14,541 nucleotides of DNA from Rhodobacteraceae bacterium UBA2553. GTDB lineage: Bacteria > Pseudomonadota > Alphaproteobacteria > Rhodobacterales > Rhodobacteraceae. The notes beneath the pieces are model-generated. The model searched no databases. It saw only the letters and a list, made by a program, of their open reading frames with translations, and had not been told where the DNA came from. The stretch's first letter is position 1, and every line of letters begins with the position of its first letter. Location of the stretch: positions 7,236 through 21,776 of the forward strand of contig DDMF01000054.1 in assembly GCA_002340515.1 (NCBI GenBank). The letters are read 5' to 3'. The translations under genes were made by a program, and so were the position numbers. Positions 1 through 7,195 of this stretch are shown in pieces.

Positions 1-785
1 TTGCGGGGGCAGGGCAGCTGCCCCTGACAATTGCCGCGGCCAATCCTGATGCGCTGTTTTTGATCCTGAAAGGTGCAGAGGTAACCGCCCCTGAGGGGAT
101 GGAGCGGGGCGATGCCACCTATGAAAAGCTCGGCGCGCTCTTTAAGCGGTTGCGCAAAGCGGATGTGACCCATGTGGTTTTTGCGGGCAAAGTCGACCGC
201 CCAAAGCTCAACCCCATGCGTATGGATATGACCACCCTTGGGCTGTTTCCACGGGTGAAAGCGGTGCTTGGCAAAGGGGATGATGCCCTTTTGCGCTTGG
301 TGGCGCAGGTGTTTGAGGAACAGGGCTTTAAAGTCGTTTCTGCCAAAGATGTCACCGATGGGTTAAGCGTTGAGGCCAAGACAATTGGACGTCCGCCCTC
401 AAACCAAGATCAAACGGATGCCACGCGCGCCATTGAAATCTTAACCGCCTTAGACGGTCAGGATGTGGCGCAAAGCGCCGTGGTTGCGGGCGGGCAATGT
501 CTGGGGATCGAAAGCATTCAGGGCACAGATGCGCTTTTGTCTTACGTGGGCACCACGCCCGAACATCTGAAACGGGGCGCTAGGGGCGTCTTTGTAAAAC
601 GTCCCAAACAGGGCCAGGATGCCCGCATGGACACGCCAACCATCGGCCCCGAAACCATCTCGGCCATTGCAAAGGCGGGCTTGGGTGGGATTGTGATCCC
701 ATCACGCGATATCATTGTGCTTGAGCCGGATGAAGTGGAGCGTTTGGTGCTTGAACATGGGCTGTTTCTGGAGATCCGCGGATGA
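1..785 (+). CDS. lpxI: UDP-2,3-diacylglucosamine pyrophosphatase LpxI, 5' end cut by the window
   Basis: LpxI hydrolyses UDP-2,3-diacylglucosamine to lipid X (2,3-diacylglucosamine 1-phosphate) and UMP in lipid A synthesis, replacing the unrelated LpxH in most alphaproteobacteria. The reading frame is open from base 3 and its first codons read A-G-A-G-Q-L-P-L, the glycine-rich N-terminal signature of the family, so the true start lies just left of the window and the TTG at base 60 is internal. Near the C-terminus, bases 627-650 encode MDTPTIGP, whose Asp is probably the conserved acidic residue important for catalysis in the family (residue assignment is inference). The stop overlaps the lpxB start by ATGA, indicating translational coupling. 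In this group the order lpxD-fabZ-lpxA-lpxI-lpxB is usual, so lpxA is expected immediately upstream. Assignment is by whole-length family resemblance and context. Confidence 0.93.
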   Translation, partial: AGAGQLPLTIAAANPDALFLILKGAEVTAPEGMERGDATYEKLGALFKRLRKADVTHVVFAGKVDRPKLNPMRMDMTTLGLFPRVKAVLGKGDDALLRLVAQVFEEQGFKVVSAKDVTDGLSVEAKTIGRPPSNQDQTDATRAIEILTALDGQDVAQSAVVAGGQCLGIESIQGTDALLSYVGTTPEHLKRGARGVFVKRPKQGQDARMDTPTIGPETISAIAKAGLGGIVIPSRDIIVLEPDEVERLVLEHGLFLEIRG

Positions 786-1963
786 AAGTGTTTTTGATAG
801 CGGGCGAGCCCTCCGGTGATCGCCTTGGCGCCGCTTTGATGGCGGGGCTAAAAACACTGGACCCAGAGGTTACATTCTGTGGGGTTGGTGGGGATAGCAT
901 GGCCAGCGAAGGGCTCATTTCGCAGTTTCCCATGTCGGAACTGTCGATCATGGGCATCGCAGAGGTTGCCCCGAAGTATTTTGACCTCAAACGTCGGATC
1001 CGCGAAACGGCACTGGCCGTGATCCGTGAACGTCCGGATGTTCTGGTCACCATCGACAGCCCGGATTTTTGCCTGCGGGTCGCCAGGATCGTGAAAGAAG
1101 AAGAGATCGAAGGCCAGACCTTGGGCCAAGATATTCCCATTGTGCATTACGTGGCGCCCTCGGTTTGGGCGTGGCGTCCGAAACGCGCGGAGAAGATGGC
1201 GCAATGGGTCGACCATGTGTTGGCGCTTTTGCCATTTGAACCGAAATACATGCAGGCGGCGGGCATGGGCTGTGACTTTGTCGGCCATCCCGTCGTGTCT
1301 GAACCCCAAGCGACGGAAAAGGCGGCACAAGAGTTTCGTGACGTTCATGGGTTTGGCGAGGGGCCGGTGATATTGGCATTGCCCGGATCAAGAAAAGGCG
1401 AGATTTCACGCCTTTCGGATCGGTTTGGTGAGGTTATTGGCCAAGTACAGAAGATCCATCCCAATACACGTGTTGTTGTGCCTATGGCGCAGGGGGTTGT
1501 TGATTTGGTGCGCGCGCAGACTGCCAACTGGCCGGTGCAACCGGTGTTGATCGCACCAGAAGATCGTGACGCCAAACGGGCCGCATTTAAGGCCGCCGAC
1601 GTGGCCCTTGCCGCATCCGGCACCGTCTCAATCGAGCTTGCCGCCGCGGGCACGCCGATGGTGATTGCTTATGACATGAACTGGCTCAGCCGCATGTTAA
1701 TAGGTCGGTTGCTAAAGGTGGACACGGTGACGTTGGTCAATCTGGTTTCCGAAACCCGCGCGGTGCCAGAGTTCCTTGGCGCTGAGTGCCAACCGGACCT
1801 GATTGCGCCTGCGGTTTTGGATCTGCTTGAGCATCGCCAGTCGCAAGATTACGCCATGGCGCTGACGATGCAGCGTTTGGGGCAGGGTGGGGAAGCACCG
1901 GGCCTAAGGGCGGCCCGGGCTGTGATGCGTGTGGTTGCGGATCAGAATGCCCACGACGCGTGA
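782..1963 (+). CDS. lpxB: Lipid-A-disaccharide synthase LpxB
   Basis: LpxB is a peripheral inner-membrane glycosyltransferase (family GT19) that condenses lipid X with UDP-2,3-diacylglucosamine to give the tetraacyl disaccharide 1-phosphate of lipid A; LpxI, encoded just upstream, makes lipid X. The 393-residue length is normal. Visible family signatures are AGEPSGDRLGA at residues 7-17, GVGGDSM near 34-40, VHYVAPSVWAWRP near 121, LLPFEPKY near 149, FVGHPVV near 166, LALPGSRKGEI near 198, and the C-terminal ASGTVSIELAAAGTPMVIAY segment that forms the nucleotide-binding half. The ATG at 782 overlaps the lpxI stop and no separate Shine-Dalgarno is needed. The stop codon at 1961-1963 abuts the stop of the opposing gene at 1964 and no terminator hairpin is visible between them. 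Confidence 0.97.
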   Translation: MKVFLIAGEPSGDRLGAALMAGLKTLDPEVTFCGVGGDSMASEGLISQFPMSELSIMGIAEVAPKYFDLKRRIRETALAVIRERPDVLVTIDSPDFCLRVARIVKEEEIEGQTLGQDIPIVHYVAPSVWAWRPKRAEKMAQWVDHVLALLPFEPKYMQAAGMGCDFVGHPVVSEPQATEKAAQEFRDVHGFGEGPVILALPGSRKGEISRLSDRFGEVIGQVQKIHPNTRVVVPMAQGVVDLVRAQTANWPVQPVLIAPEDRDAKRAAFKAADVALAASGTVSIELAAAGTPMVIAYDMNWLSRMLIGRLLKVDTVTLVNLVSETRAVPEFLGAECQPDLIAPAVLDLLEHRQSQDYAMALTMQRLGQGGEAPGLRAARAVMRVVADQNAHDA

Positions 1964-2452
1964 TTATTGGGCCTCGACACCCTGTGCCAAAATCTCCTGA
2001 ATTTGCGGAATGATTGTGGGCATTTTTTCCTGAACCATTTTTAAGACCATTGGTGTTTGACGTTCCGCAATCTGTGGCAGTTTGGTCATCGCCGCGCGCC
2101 CCAGGTCGGTTGCGTAAAAGTCGCGAATGGCTTTGATCTCATCAAAGGTAAACACCTCGGCCATCACCACGGATTGATCCTGCATGATGGTCAGCATCGG
2201 TTCGGTCATTTCATCTTGATACAGCTTTGAAATCTGTGCGATTTGCGCGTCGCTCAGGGGAATGTCCTTCGATCGGATGTCCGCCACAATCGGTTGCCAC
2301 ATGGTTTTGATCATCTCCGGCATGTTGATGTCTTGCAATGTGGCCTCGATGTATCCTGTGGCAAGCGCAAGCCGTTGTTCATAGGTCTCTTCTGCCAAGG
2401 CGGGGGTGCTTAGGGTGGCCGCGATGGCGAGGGCAGAGATGAATTTTCGCAT
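1964..2452 (-). CDS. Secreted DUF2059 domain protein
   Basis: This 162-residue protein is predicted to be exported. Residues 1-20 form a signal peptide: positive MRKF, a hydrophobic stretch, then a P-A-L-A cleavage motif before Glu21. The mature part is helical and its C-terminal half matches the DUF2059 pattern (FTFDEIKAIRDFYATDLGRA near residues 103-122, then a conserved KLPQI). The molecular function of DUF2059 is unknown; a periplasmic location is inferred. The start was placed at base 2452, not at the upstream in-frame start at 2515, because it gives a clean signal peptide and has AAAGGAAA just upstream. It lies downstream of mnmA on the same strand after a 131-base gap that contains an inverted repeat, so it may have its own promoter. 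It ends exactly against lpxB with no intergenic base. Confidence 0.85.
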   Translation of the reverse strand: MRKFISALAIAATLSTPALAEETYEQRLALATGYIEATLQDINMPEMIKTMWQPIVADIRSKDIPLSDAQIAQISKLYQDEMTEPMLTIMQDQSVVMAEVFTFDEIKAIRDFYATDLGRAAMTKLPQIAERQTPMVLKMVQEKMPTIIPQIQEILAQGVEAQ

Positions 2453-2486
2453 GAAATTTCCTTTCGACTCATTTGCTCGGATCATC

Positions 2487-2523
2487 CTTGACCCAATCAA
2501 GCGACACAACGACATTGGTCAAG
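2487..2523 (-). repeat. Inverted repeat in the leader of the DUF2059 gene
   Basis: On the + strand CTTGACCCAAT (2487-2497) pairs with ATTGGTCAAG (2514-2523), ten base pairs with one bulged C and a 16-base loop. A smaller palindrome CTTGA-N5-TCAAG sits within it at 2487-2501. It lies 35-71 bases upstream of the DUF2059 start. On the minus strand the distal arm contains TTGACC, which could double as a -35 element, but no convincing -10 follows. It may be an operator or a leader hairpin; there is no U-tract, so it is not an intrinsic terminator for mnmA. Confidence 0.4.
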
Positions 2524-2583
2524 TCAGTGTGAAAGAACCCGGAAATAGGGAACTTTGAAAGGGACAGATGAGAAAGGCGGGCC

Positions 2584-3720
2584 TTAGCCGCGCCAAATCC
2601 ATCCGCCGCCAAAGATGCGCGAGCTTTCAGTGTCATAAAACACGCTGGCCTGACCGGGGCTGACACCTTCTTCGGCGGTTAAAAGCTCCACTTCGGCCTC
2701 TGTTTCCGAAATCGGTCGCACAATGGCATCACGCGGCGGACGGGTGGAGCGGATTCTGACGCCCAAATGCCATTCTTTACGGGACATAAAGGGTTCATCC
2801 CCCAGCCAGTTGATCTCGCGGACAGGCACTGTGCGCGTCGCCAACAGCTCTTTTGGGCCAACGACAACCTGCTTGGCATCCACATCCAGTTTGACCACGT
2901 AAAGCGGATCCGCAAGTCCACCAATACCCAAACCACGTCGCTGCCCAATGGTATAATGCAGCACGCCGTTGTGTTTTCCCAAAACCCGACCATCCGCATG
3001 AACAATATCACCGGGTTCCGCCGCCCCGGGGCGCAACTTTTCAATCACGCCTGCGTAATTTCCGTCGGGCACAAAACAAATATCCTGACTGTCGGGCTTG
3101 TCTGCCACTTCCAGCCCGTATTTGCGTGCCAAAGCACGGGTTTCGTCTTTCGTTTTCAAATGCCCCAATGGAAAGCGCAGGTAATCCAGCTGTTCCGGTG
3201 TCGTTGAGAACAGGAAATAGCTTTGGTCGCGCATCGGATCTGCGGCGGAATGCAGCTCTGCTCCGTCAGCCCCTGACATACGCTGAATGTAATGACCCGT
3301 GGCCATGCAATCGGCCCCCAAATCACGCGCGGTCTCAAGCAGGTCTTTGAACTTCACCCGTTCATTGCAACGAATACAGGGGACCGGTGTGGCCCCCGCC
3401 AAATAGCTGTCCGCAAACTCTTCAATCACCGCTTCCTGAAAGATGTTCTCATAATCGAGCACATAATGCGGAAACCCCATGCTTTCCGCCACACGCCGCG
3501 CATCATGAATATCAACGCCCGCACAACACGCCCCTTTTTTGGCCAAAGCAGCCCCGTGGTCATAAAGCTGGAGCGTGACACCAACCACATCATAACCTTC
3601 TTCGGCCAGCATCGCGGCCACAACCGAGCTGTCCACGCCGCCTGACATGGCAACCACCACGCGAGTGTCGGCAGGAGACTTGGTAAATCCAAGTGAATTT
3701 ACGGTGGTTTCGATGTTCAT
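2584..3720 (-). CDS. mnmA: tRNA-specific 2-thiouridylase MnmA
   Basis: MnmA inserts sulfur at C2 of the wobble uridine (U34) of tRNA-Lys, -Glu and -Gln, using ATP and a persulfide relay, in the cytoplasm. The 378-residue protein starts at base 3720 (MNIETTV), preceded by GGAAGGGA on the minus strand; the reading frame continues open upstream but lacks conserved sequence there. The PP-loop SGGVDSS is at residues 26-32. The catalytic pair is visible as Cys118 in PCIRCN and Cys215 in SQDICF, and the middle and C-terminal parts (GHYIQR, PMRDQSYFLF, TIGQRRGLGIGG, SPGQASVFYD) follow the family order. It is divergently transcribed from sciP across 127 bases, and the DUF2059 gene follows it on the same strand. 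Nothing is missing from the family core. Confidence 0.97.
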   Translation of the reverse strand: MNIETTVNSLGFTKSPADTRVVVAMSGGVDSSVVAAMLAEEGYDVVGVTLQLYDHGAALAKKGACCAGVDIHDARRVAESMGFPHYVLDYENIFQEAVIEEFADSYLAGATPVPCIRCNERVKFKDLLETARDLGADCMATGHYIQRMSGADGAELHSAADPMRDQSYFLFSTTPEQLDYLRFPLGHLKTKDETRALARKYGLEVADKPDSQDICFVPDGNYAGVIEKLRPGAAEPGDIVHADGRVLGKHNGVLHYTIGQRRGLGIGGLADPLYVVKLDVDAKQVVVGPKELLATRTVPVREINWLGDEPFMSRKEWHLGVRIRSTRPPRDAIVRPISETEAEVELLTAEEGVSPGQASVFYDTESSRIFGGGWIWRG

Positions 3721-3747
3721 TACTAATCCCTTCCAAGAGAGAACCAA

Positions 3748-3775
3748 AATATAGGAAAATTCGAACGAACAACAA
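3748..3775 (-). promoter_or_regulatory. Possible sigma70-type promoter of mnmA
   Basis: Read on the minus strand, TTGTTG (3775-3770) is followed after 16 bases by TATATT (3753-3748), which matches five of six bases of the -10 consensus; the -35 is weak. The element lies 28-55 bases upstream of the mnmA ATG at 3720, a suitable distance. No equally convincing promoter was found for sciP in the same 127-base divergent gap. Confidence 0.4.
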
Positions 3776-3847
3776 GGGCCTGCTTCACCTCTCTTTAAGT
3801 CTGTCACTGCAAAGTGTCGTTCAGGAGCAAATTGAGGGATGTTTTTT

Positions 3848-4126
3848 ATGTATCTGAAGAAAGTAGAGGGGCCGCGCGCGGTGACCCTGCCCGATGGAAC
3901 CGTCATGACGCGGGCGGATTTACCCCCGTCCGAGACGCGACGCTGGGTTGCAAGCCGTAAATCAGCCGTTGTTAAGGGGATCGCCTATGGGTTGATCGGT
4001 GAAGATGAGGCCATGCGGATGTATGGATTGTCACGAGATGAGCTGACTGAGTGGCAATCTGCGTTAAAAATACACGGTGAAGCAGCTTTAAGAGCCACAG
4101 CGCTTCAAAAATATAGACAACCCTAG
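3848..4126 (+). CDS. sciP: CtrA inhibitor SciP (DUF1153 family)
   Basis: SciP (small CtrA inhibitory protein) binds the response regulator CtrA and blocks its activation of target promoters during part of the cell cycle in Caulobacter. The 92-residue product carries the family's highly conserved N-terminal block (YLKKVEGPRAVTLPDG, then RADLPP and RRWVASRK) and a helix-turn-helix-like segment, EDEAMRMYGLSRDELTEW, ending in LRATALQKYRQP. Of the two in-frame ATGs, the second (3848) is preferred: the Shine-Dalgarno GAGGG at 3834-3838 directly abuts the first ATG at 3839 but stands nine bases from 3848. It is followed by ctrA on the same strand after 100 bases, which places inhibitor and target side by side. 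In Rhodobacterales CtrA is generally not essential and controls motility and gene transfer agent genes; the precise role of SciP here is inferred. Confidence 0.93.
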   Translation: MYLKKVEGPRAVTLPDGTVMTRADLPPSETRRWVASRKSAVVKGIAYGLIGEDEAMRMYGLSRDELTEWQSALKIHGEAALRATALQKYRQP

Positions 4127-4153
4127 GGGGAATTCGCTAAAAGTTCTCTTAGG

Positions 4154-4172
4154 GTAACGGGTGATTAACCAT
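4154..4172 (+). promoter_or_regulatory. CtrA-type binding box upstream of ctrA
   Basis: Bases 4154-4168 read GTAA-N7-TTAA, seven of eight matches to the CtrA consensus TTAA-N7-TTAA. The right half continues as TTAACCAT (4165-4172), a well-known form of the strong half-site. It lies 55-73 bases before the ctrA start, consistent with autoregulation as described in Caulobacter; the regulatory outcome here is inferred. Confidence 0.6.
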
Positions 4173-4216
4173 TTGGAGGGATGCTGCTTGCAATCGGAAT
4201 GATATTATTAAGCGGA

Positions 4217-4221
4217 GAATC
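4217..4221 (+). promoter_or_regulatory. CcrM-type GANTC site beside the ctrA Shine-Dalgarno
   Basis: GAATC at 4217-4221 matches GANTC, the target of the cell-cycle methylase CcrM of alphaproteobacteria. It touches the Shine-Dalgarno (GGAG, 4214-4217) and ends five bases before the ctrA ATG. In Caulobacter a GANTC in a ctrA promoter makes transcription depend on hemimethylation; here the position is in the untranslated leader, so equivalence is uncertain. Such five-base sites also arise by chance. Confidence 0.35.
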
Positions 4222-4226
4222 CCGAT

Positions 4227-4940
4227 ATGCGAATTTTGCTGGTGGAAGACGACCCCACAACGTCCCGCAGTATTGAGCTTATGCTCACACATGCAAACTT
4301 GAATGTTTACGCCACAGATATGGGCGAAGAAGGCATCGATCTTGCAAAACTATACGACTATGATTTGATCCTTTTGGATCTGAATCTGCCCGACATGAAC
4401 GGGCATGAAGTGCTGCGACAGTTGCGGATGTCTCGAATTGAAACACCCATTCTGATTTTGACCGGTGCCGATGACACTGAAAATAAAATCAAAGGCTTCG
4501 GATTTGGTGCCGATGACTACATGACCAAACCCTTCCATCGTGAAGAGCTGGTTGCCCGTATTCACGCCATTATCCGTCGTTCAAAAGGTCATTCCCAGTC
4601 AATCATCAAAACCGGGAAGATCTCGGTTAATCTCGATGCAAAAACTGTCGAAGTTGATGGGCGTACCGTTCATTTGACGGGTAAGGAATACCAAATGCTG
4701 GAGCTTCTCTCGCTTCGTAAGGGGACAACCCTGACGAAAGAGATGTTCCTAAACCATCTCTATGGTGGGATGGACGAACCCGAGCTCAAAATCATTGACG
4801 TGTTCATCTGTAAGCTTCGTAAAAAACTGTCCAATGCTACAAGCGGTGACAATTATATCGAAACCGTTTGGGGGCGCGGCTATGTCCTGCGTGACCCGGA
4901 ACCCGCAGAATATGATGCCCAGCTTGCCATGGGCGCCTAG
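4227..4940 (+). CDS. ctrA: Cell-cycle response regulator CtrA
   Basis: CtrA is an OmpR-type response regulator and master transcription factor phosphorylated through the CckA-ChpT relay. The 237-residue protein starts MRILLVEDDP with the acidic pair Asp8-Asp9 and the phosphoacceptor Asp51 in LLDLNLPDMNG, then the switch Thr in ILTGADD and Lys in MTKPF, ending the receiver near residue 120. The winged-helix DNA-binding domain follows (LTGKEYQMLELL near 152, KIIDVFICKLRKKL near 191, ETVWGRGYVLRDP near 213). The start is supported by GGAG at 4214-4217. The C-terminus ends Met-Gly-Ala, not the Ala-Ala end needed for ClpXP degradation of Caulobacter CtrA. Its leader carries a CtrA-type box, suggesting feedback on its own gene. 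It is flanked by its inhibitor gene sciP upstream and a strong terminator downstream. Confidence 0.97.
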   Translation: MRILLVEDDPTTSRSIELMLTHANLNVYATDMGEEGIDLAKLYDYDLILLDLNLPDMNGHEVLRQLRMSRIETPILILTGADDTENKIKGFGFGADDYMTKPFHREELVARIHAIIRRSKGHSQSIIKTGKISVNLDAKTVEVDGRTVHLTGKEYQMLELLSLRKGTTLTKEMFLNHLYGGMDEPELKIIDVFICKLRKKLSNATSGDNYIETVWGRGYVLRDPEPAEYDAQLAMGA

Positions 4941-4962
4941 TATTTTTCAAAGGGATTCTCTT

Positions 4963-4996
4963 AAACTTGGTGGCCAGATGGCCACCAGGTTTTTTT
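4963..4996 (+). terminator. Strong intrinsic terminator after ctrA
   Basis: A 13-base-pair stem (4963-4975 with 4980-4992, one G-T wobble) surrounds a four-base AGAT loop and runs into seven T at 4990-4996. The core TGGTGGCC/GGCCACCA is perfect. It begins 22 bases after the ctrA stop and separates ctrA from ligA, so ligA needs its own promoter in 4997-5062, where only a weak candidate is seen. Confidence 0.93.
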
Positions 4997-5062
4997 ACAT
5001 GTACACTGGACGTTCATATCGTCTCGGGCCTATCTGTTAAGCAAGACAGTGTGGAGAGATCG

Positions 5063-7195
5063 ATGGTGCACGACCTATCAAAGACAAACATAAACGACCT
5101 GACAATTGAGGGCGCTCGTGCAGAGTTGAAGCGCCTTGCCGAACTTCTTTTAGCGGCAAACAAACAGTACCATACAGAGGACGCACCTGAACTGTCAGAC
5201 GCTGCGTATGATCTGGAAAAGCAACGCAATCAGGCGATTGAAGCTCGCTTTCCCGAATTGGTTCGCCCTGATAGTCCTTCGTTTCAGATTGGGGCCGCGC
5301 CGTCCTCGGGCTTTTCCAAGATTAAACATGAAAGACGGATGATGAGCTTGAGTAATGCTTTTTCCGTTGAAGATGTTCAGGAATTTGATGCACGGGTAAG
5401 AAGCTTTCTAGGCATCCATCCAGAGGAAGCTTTGGCCTATACCGCAGAGCCAAAAATCGACGGACTGTCGTTATCGTTAAGATATGAAAATGGGCATCTC
5501 GCTTCAGCAGCCACGCGTGGCGATGGCACAATTGGTGAGGACGTGACTGAAAATGCAAAAACAATTATAGACATCCCGCACCACATTGAAAACGCACCGG
5601 AAATACTCGAGGTGCGCGGGGAAGTGTATATGTCTCACGTCGATTTTCAGAACCTGAACACCCGCCAATTGGGGCTTGGTGATAAACCATTTTCGAACCC
5701 AAGGAATGCTGCGGCTGGATCTCTTCGACAATTGGATGTGAACATTACAAAATTGCGGCCCCTTCGTTTTTTTGCTTATGCGTGGGGCGTGTTGTCAGAG
5801 GAGATTGGCGACACGCAGCTGTCTTCCGTAAAGGCGCTTTCGAGTTTTGGTTTTAAGGTTAACAACCTGACGCAACGATTTGAAAATACCAATGAATTGA
5901 TCGAGCATTATCGGCTGATTGAAAAGCAAAGATCCACCCTTGGCTATGACATCGACGGGGTTGTTTATAAAGTGGATAAACTTGATTTCCAACACCGGCT
6001 TGGATTTCGGTCAACGACACCACGATGGGCAATTGCACATAAATTTCCTGCTGAACGGGCTTGGACACGGCTAGAGGGAATTGATATTCAAGTTGGCCGC
6101 ACAGGGGCCCTTAGCCCGGTGGCAAGGCTTGCGCCCGTGACGGTGGGCGGTGTCGTGGTTTCAAATGCGACATTGCACAACGAAGATTACATATTGGGTC
6201 GCGACAACACGGGCGCTGACATTCGAAACGGGAAAGATATTCGGGTTGGGGATTGGGTTGAGGTGTATCGCGCTGGCGATGTTATCCCAAAAATATCCGA
6301 TGTTGATCTTTCAAACCGCCCCGACGGCGCGTGTCCGTTTGTTTTTCCAACCACCTGCCCAGAATGTGGATCCGATGCCGTTCGGGAACCGGGGGACGCC
6401 GTCCGCCGCTGTGTCGGAGGGTTGATTTGCCCTGCTCAAGCTGTTGAAAAACTGAAGCATTTTGTCTCTCGCGGTGCCTTTGATATCGAAGGGCTTGGGG
6501 CCAAGCAAATTGAAATGTTCTATGGCGACGACATGTTACCGATTCGCGAACCTGCTGATATTTTTACCCTTTCTGGCCGTGATCAAAACGCTTTGGCCCG
6601 GTTGCAGAACCGAGAGGGATGGGGTGCAAGATCCGCTGAGAAACTTTTTGCGGCCATTGAAAATCGTCGATCAATACCACTCAATAAACTCATTTTCGCG
6701 CTTGGCATTCGCCATGTTGGCGAAAACTCTGCAAATCTATTGGCGAGGAGTTTCGGAAGTTGGGAAAGGTTCGAGCAGGCCGTGACTGCGGCCGCTGAGA
6801 AAGGCGAGGTTTGGGAGGAGTTGCTTGCAATTGATGGCATTGGCGAGGTTTTGGCCTCCTCGCTGGTCGCTGCCTTTGCGCAGGTTTCTGAACGAAATTC
6901 AATTGATCGGCTGGCGCGACATTTGACAATTCTTCCGGTTGAAAACACATTAAACTCGGACAGCCCAGTTGCGGGGAAAACGGTGGTTTTCACTGGAAGC
7001 CTTGAAAAGATGACTCGCGCAGAAGCCAAGGCCCGGGCAGAAGGGCTGGGCGCCAAGGTTGCTGGTTCGGTTTCGTCAAAAACGGACCTTCTCGTGGCGG
7101 GACCAGGGGCAGGGTCAAAGGCAAAAAAGGCATCAGAATTGGGAATTGAGATCCTTGATGAAGATGGCTGGTTGACACTGGTCGGGGACGCCTAG
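5063..7195 (+). CDS. ligA: NAD-dependent DNA ligase LigA
   Basis: LigA seals nicks in duplex DNA during replication and repair, using NAD to adenylate its active-site lysine. At 710 residues it is slightly longer than the E. coli enzyme. The adenylation motif is KIDG with Lys131, followed by TRGDGTIGEDVTEN and GEVYM. The four zinc-binding cysteines are Cys432, Cys435, Cys450 and Cys456, in the E. coli spacing. Helix-hairpin-helix repeats (ALGIRHVGENSANLL, ELLAIDGIGEVLA) follow, and a C-terminal BRCT domain covers about residues 633-708 (GKTVVFTGSLEKMTR). The ATG at 5063 was chosen because GGAGAG stands at 5053-5058; the longer frame begins at a TTG inside the preceding terminator and is not credible. 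recG begins at the very next base after the stop, so the two are probably one transcript. Confidence 0.97.
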   Translation: MVHDLSKTNINDLTIEGARAELKRLAELLLAANKQYHTEDAPELSDAAYDLEKQRNQAIEARFPELVRPDSPSFQIGAAPSSGFSKIKHERRMMSLSNAFSVEDVQEFDARVRSFLGIHPEEALAYTAEPKIDGLSLSLRYENGHLASAATRGDGTIGEDVTENAKTIIDIPHHIENAPEILEVRGEVYMSHVDFQNLNTRQLGLGDKPFSNPRNAAAGSLRQLDVNITKLRPLRFFAYAWGVLSEEIGDTQLSSVKALSSFGFKVNNLTQRFENTNELIEHYRLIEKQRSTLGYDIDGVVYKVDKLDFQHRLGFRSTTPRWAIAHKFPAERAWTRLEGIDIQVGRTGALSPVARLAPVTVGGVVVSNATLHNEDYILGRDNTGADIRNGKDIRVGDWVEVYRAGDVIPKISDVDLSNRPDGACPFVFPTTCPECGSDAVREPGDAVRRCVGGLICPAQAVEKLKHFVSRGAFDIEGLGAKQIEMFYGDDMLPIREPADIFTLSGRDQNALARLQNREGWGARSAEKLFAAIENRRSIPLNKLIFALGIRHVGENSANLLARSFGSWERFEQAVTAAAEKGEVWEELLAIDGIGEVLASSLVAAFAQVSERNSIDRLARHLTILPVENTLNSDSPVAGKTVVFTGSLEKMTRAEAKARAEGLGAKVAGSVSSKTDLLVAGPGAGSKAKKASELGIEILDEDGWLTLVGDA

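Noticed and set aside
848..1348. 166-codon minus-strand ORF inside lpxB
   Set aside because: Shadow of lpxB; no independent support. The same applies to other long antisense frames, for example 6583-7056 in ligA.
2487..2501. FNR-like site TTGA...TCAA in the DUF2059 leader
   Set aside because: The half-sites are separated by five bases, whereas FNR/FnrL sites (TTGAT-N4-ATCAA) require six.
5007..5036. Promoter of ligA (TGGACG, spacer 18, TATCTG)
   Set aside because: Only four and three matches to the -35 and -10 consensus; not strong enough to list.
4967..5062. N-terminal extension of ligA from a TTG at 4967
   Set aside because: It starts inside the ctrA terminator stem, shows no conserved ligase sequence, and the ATG at 5063 has its own Shine-Dalgarno.
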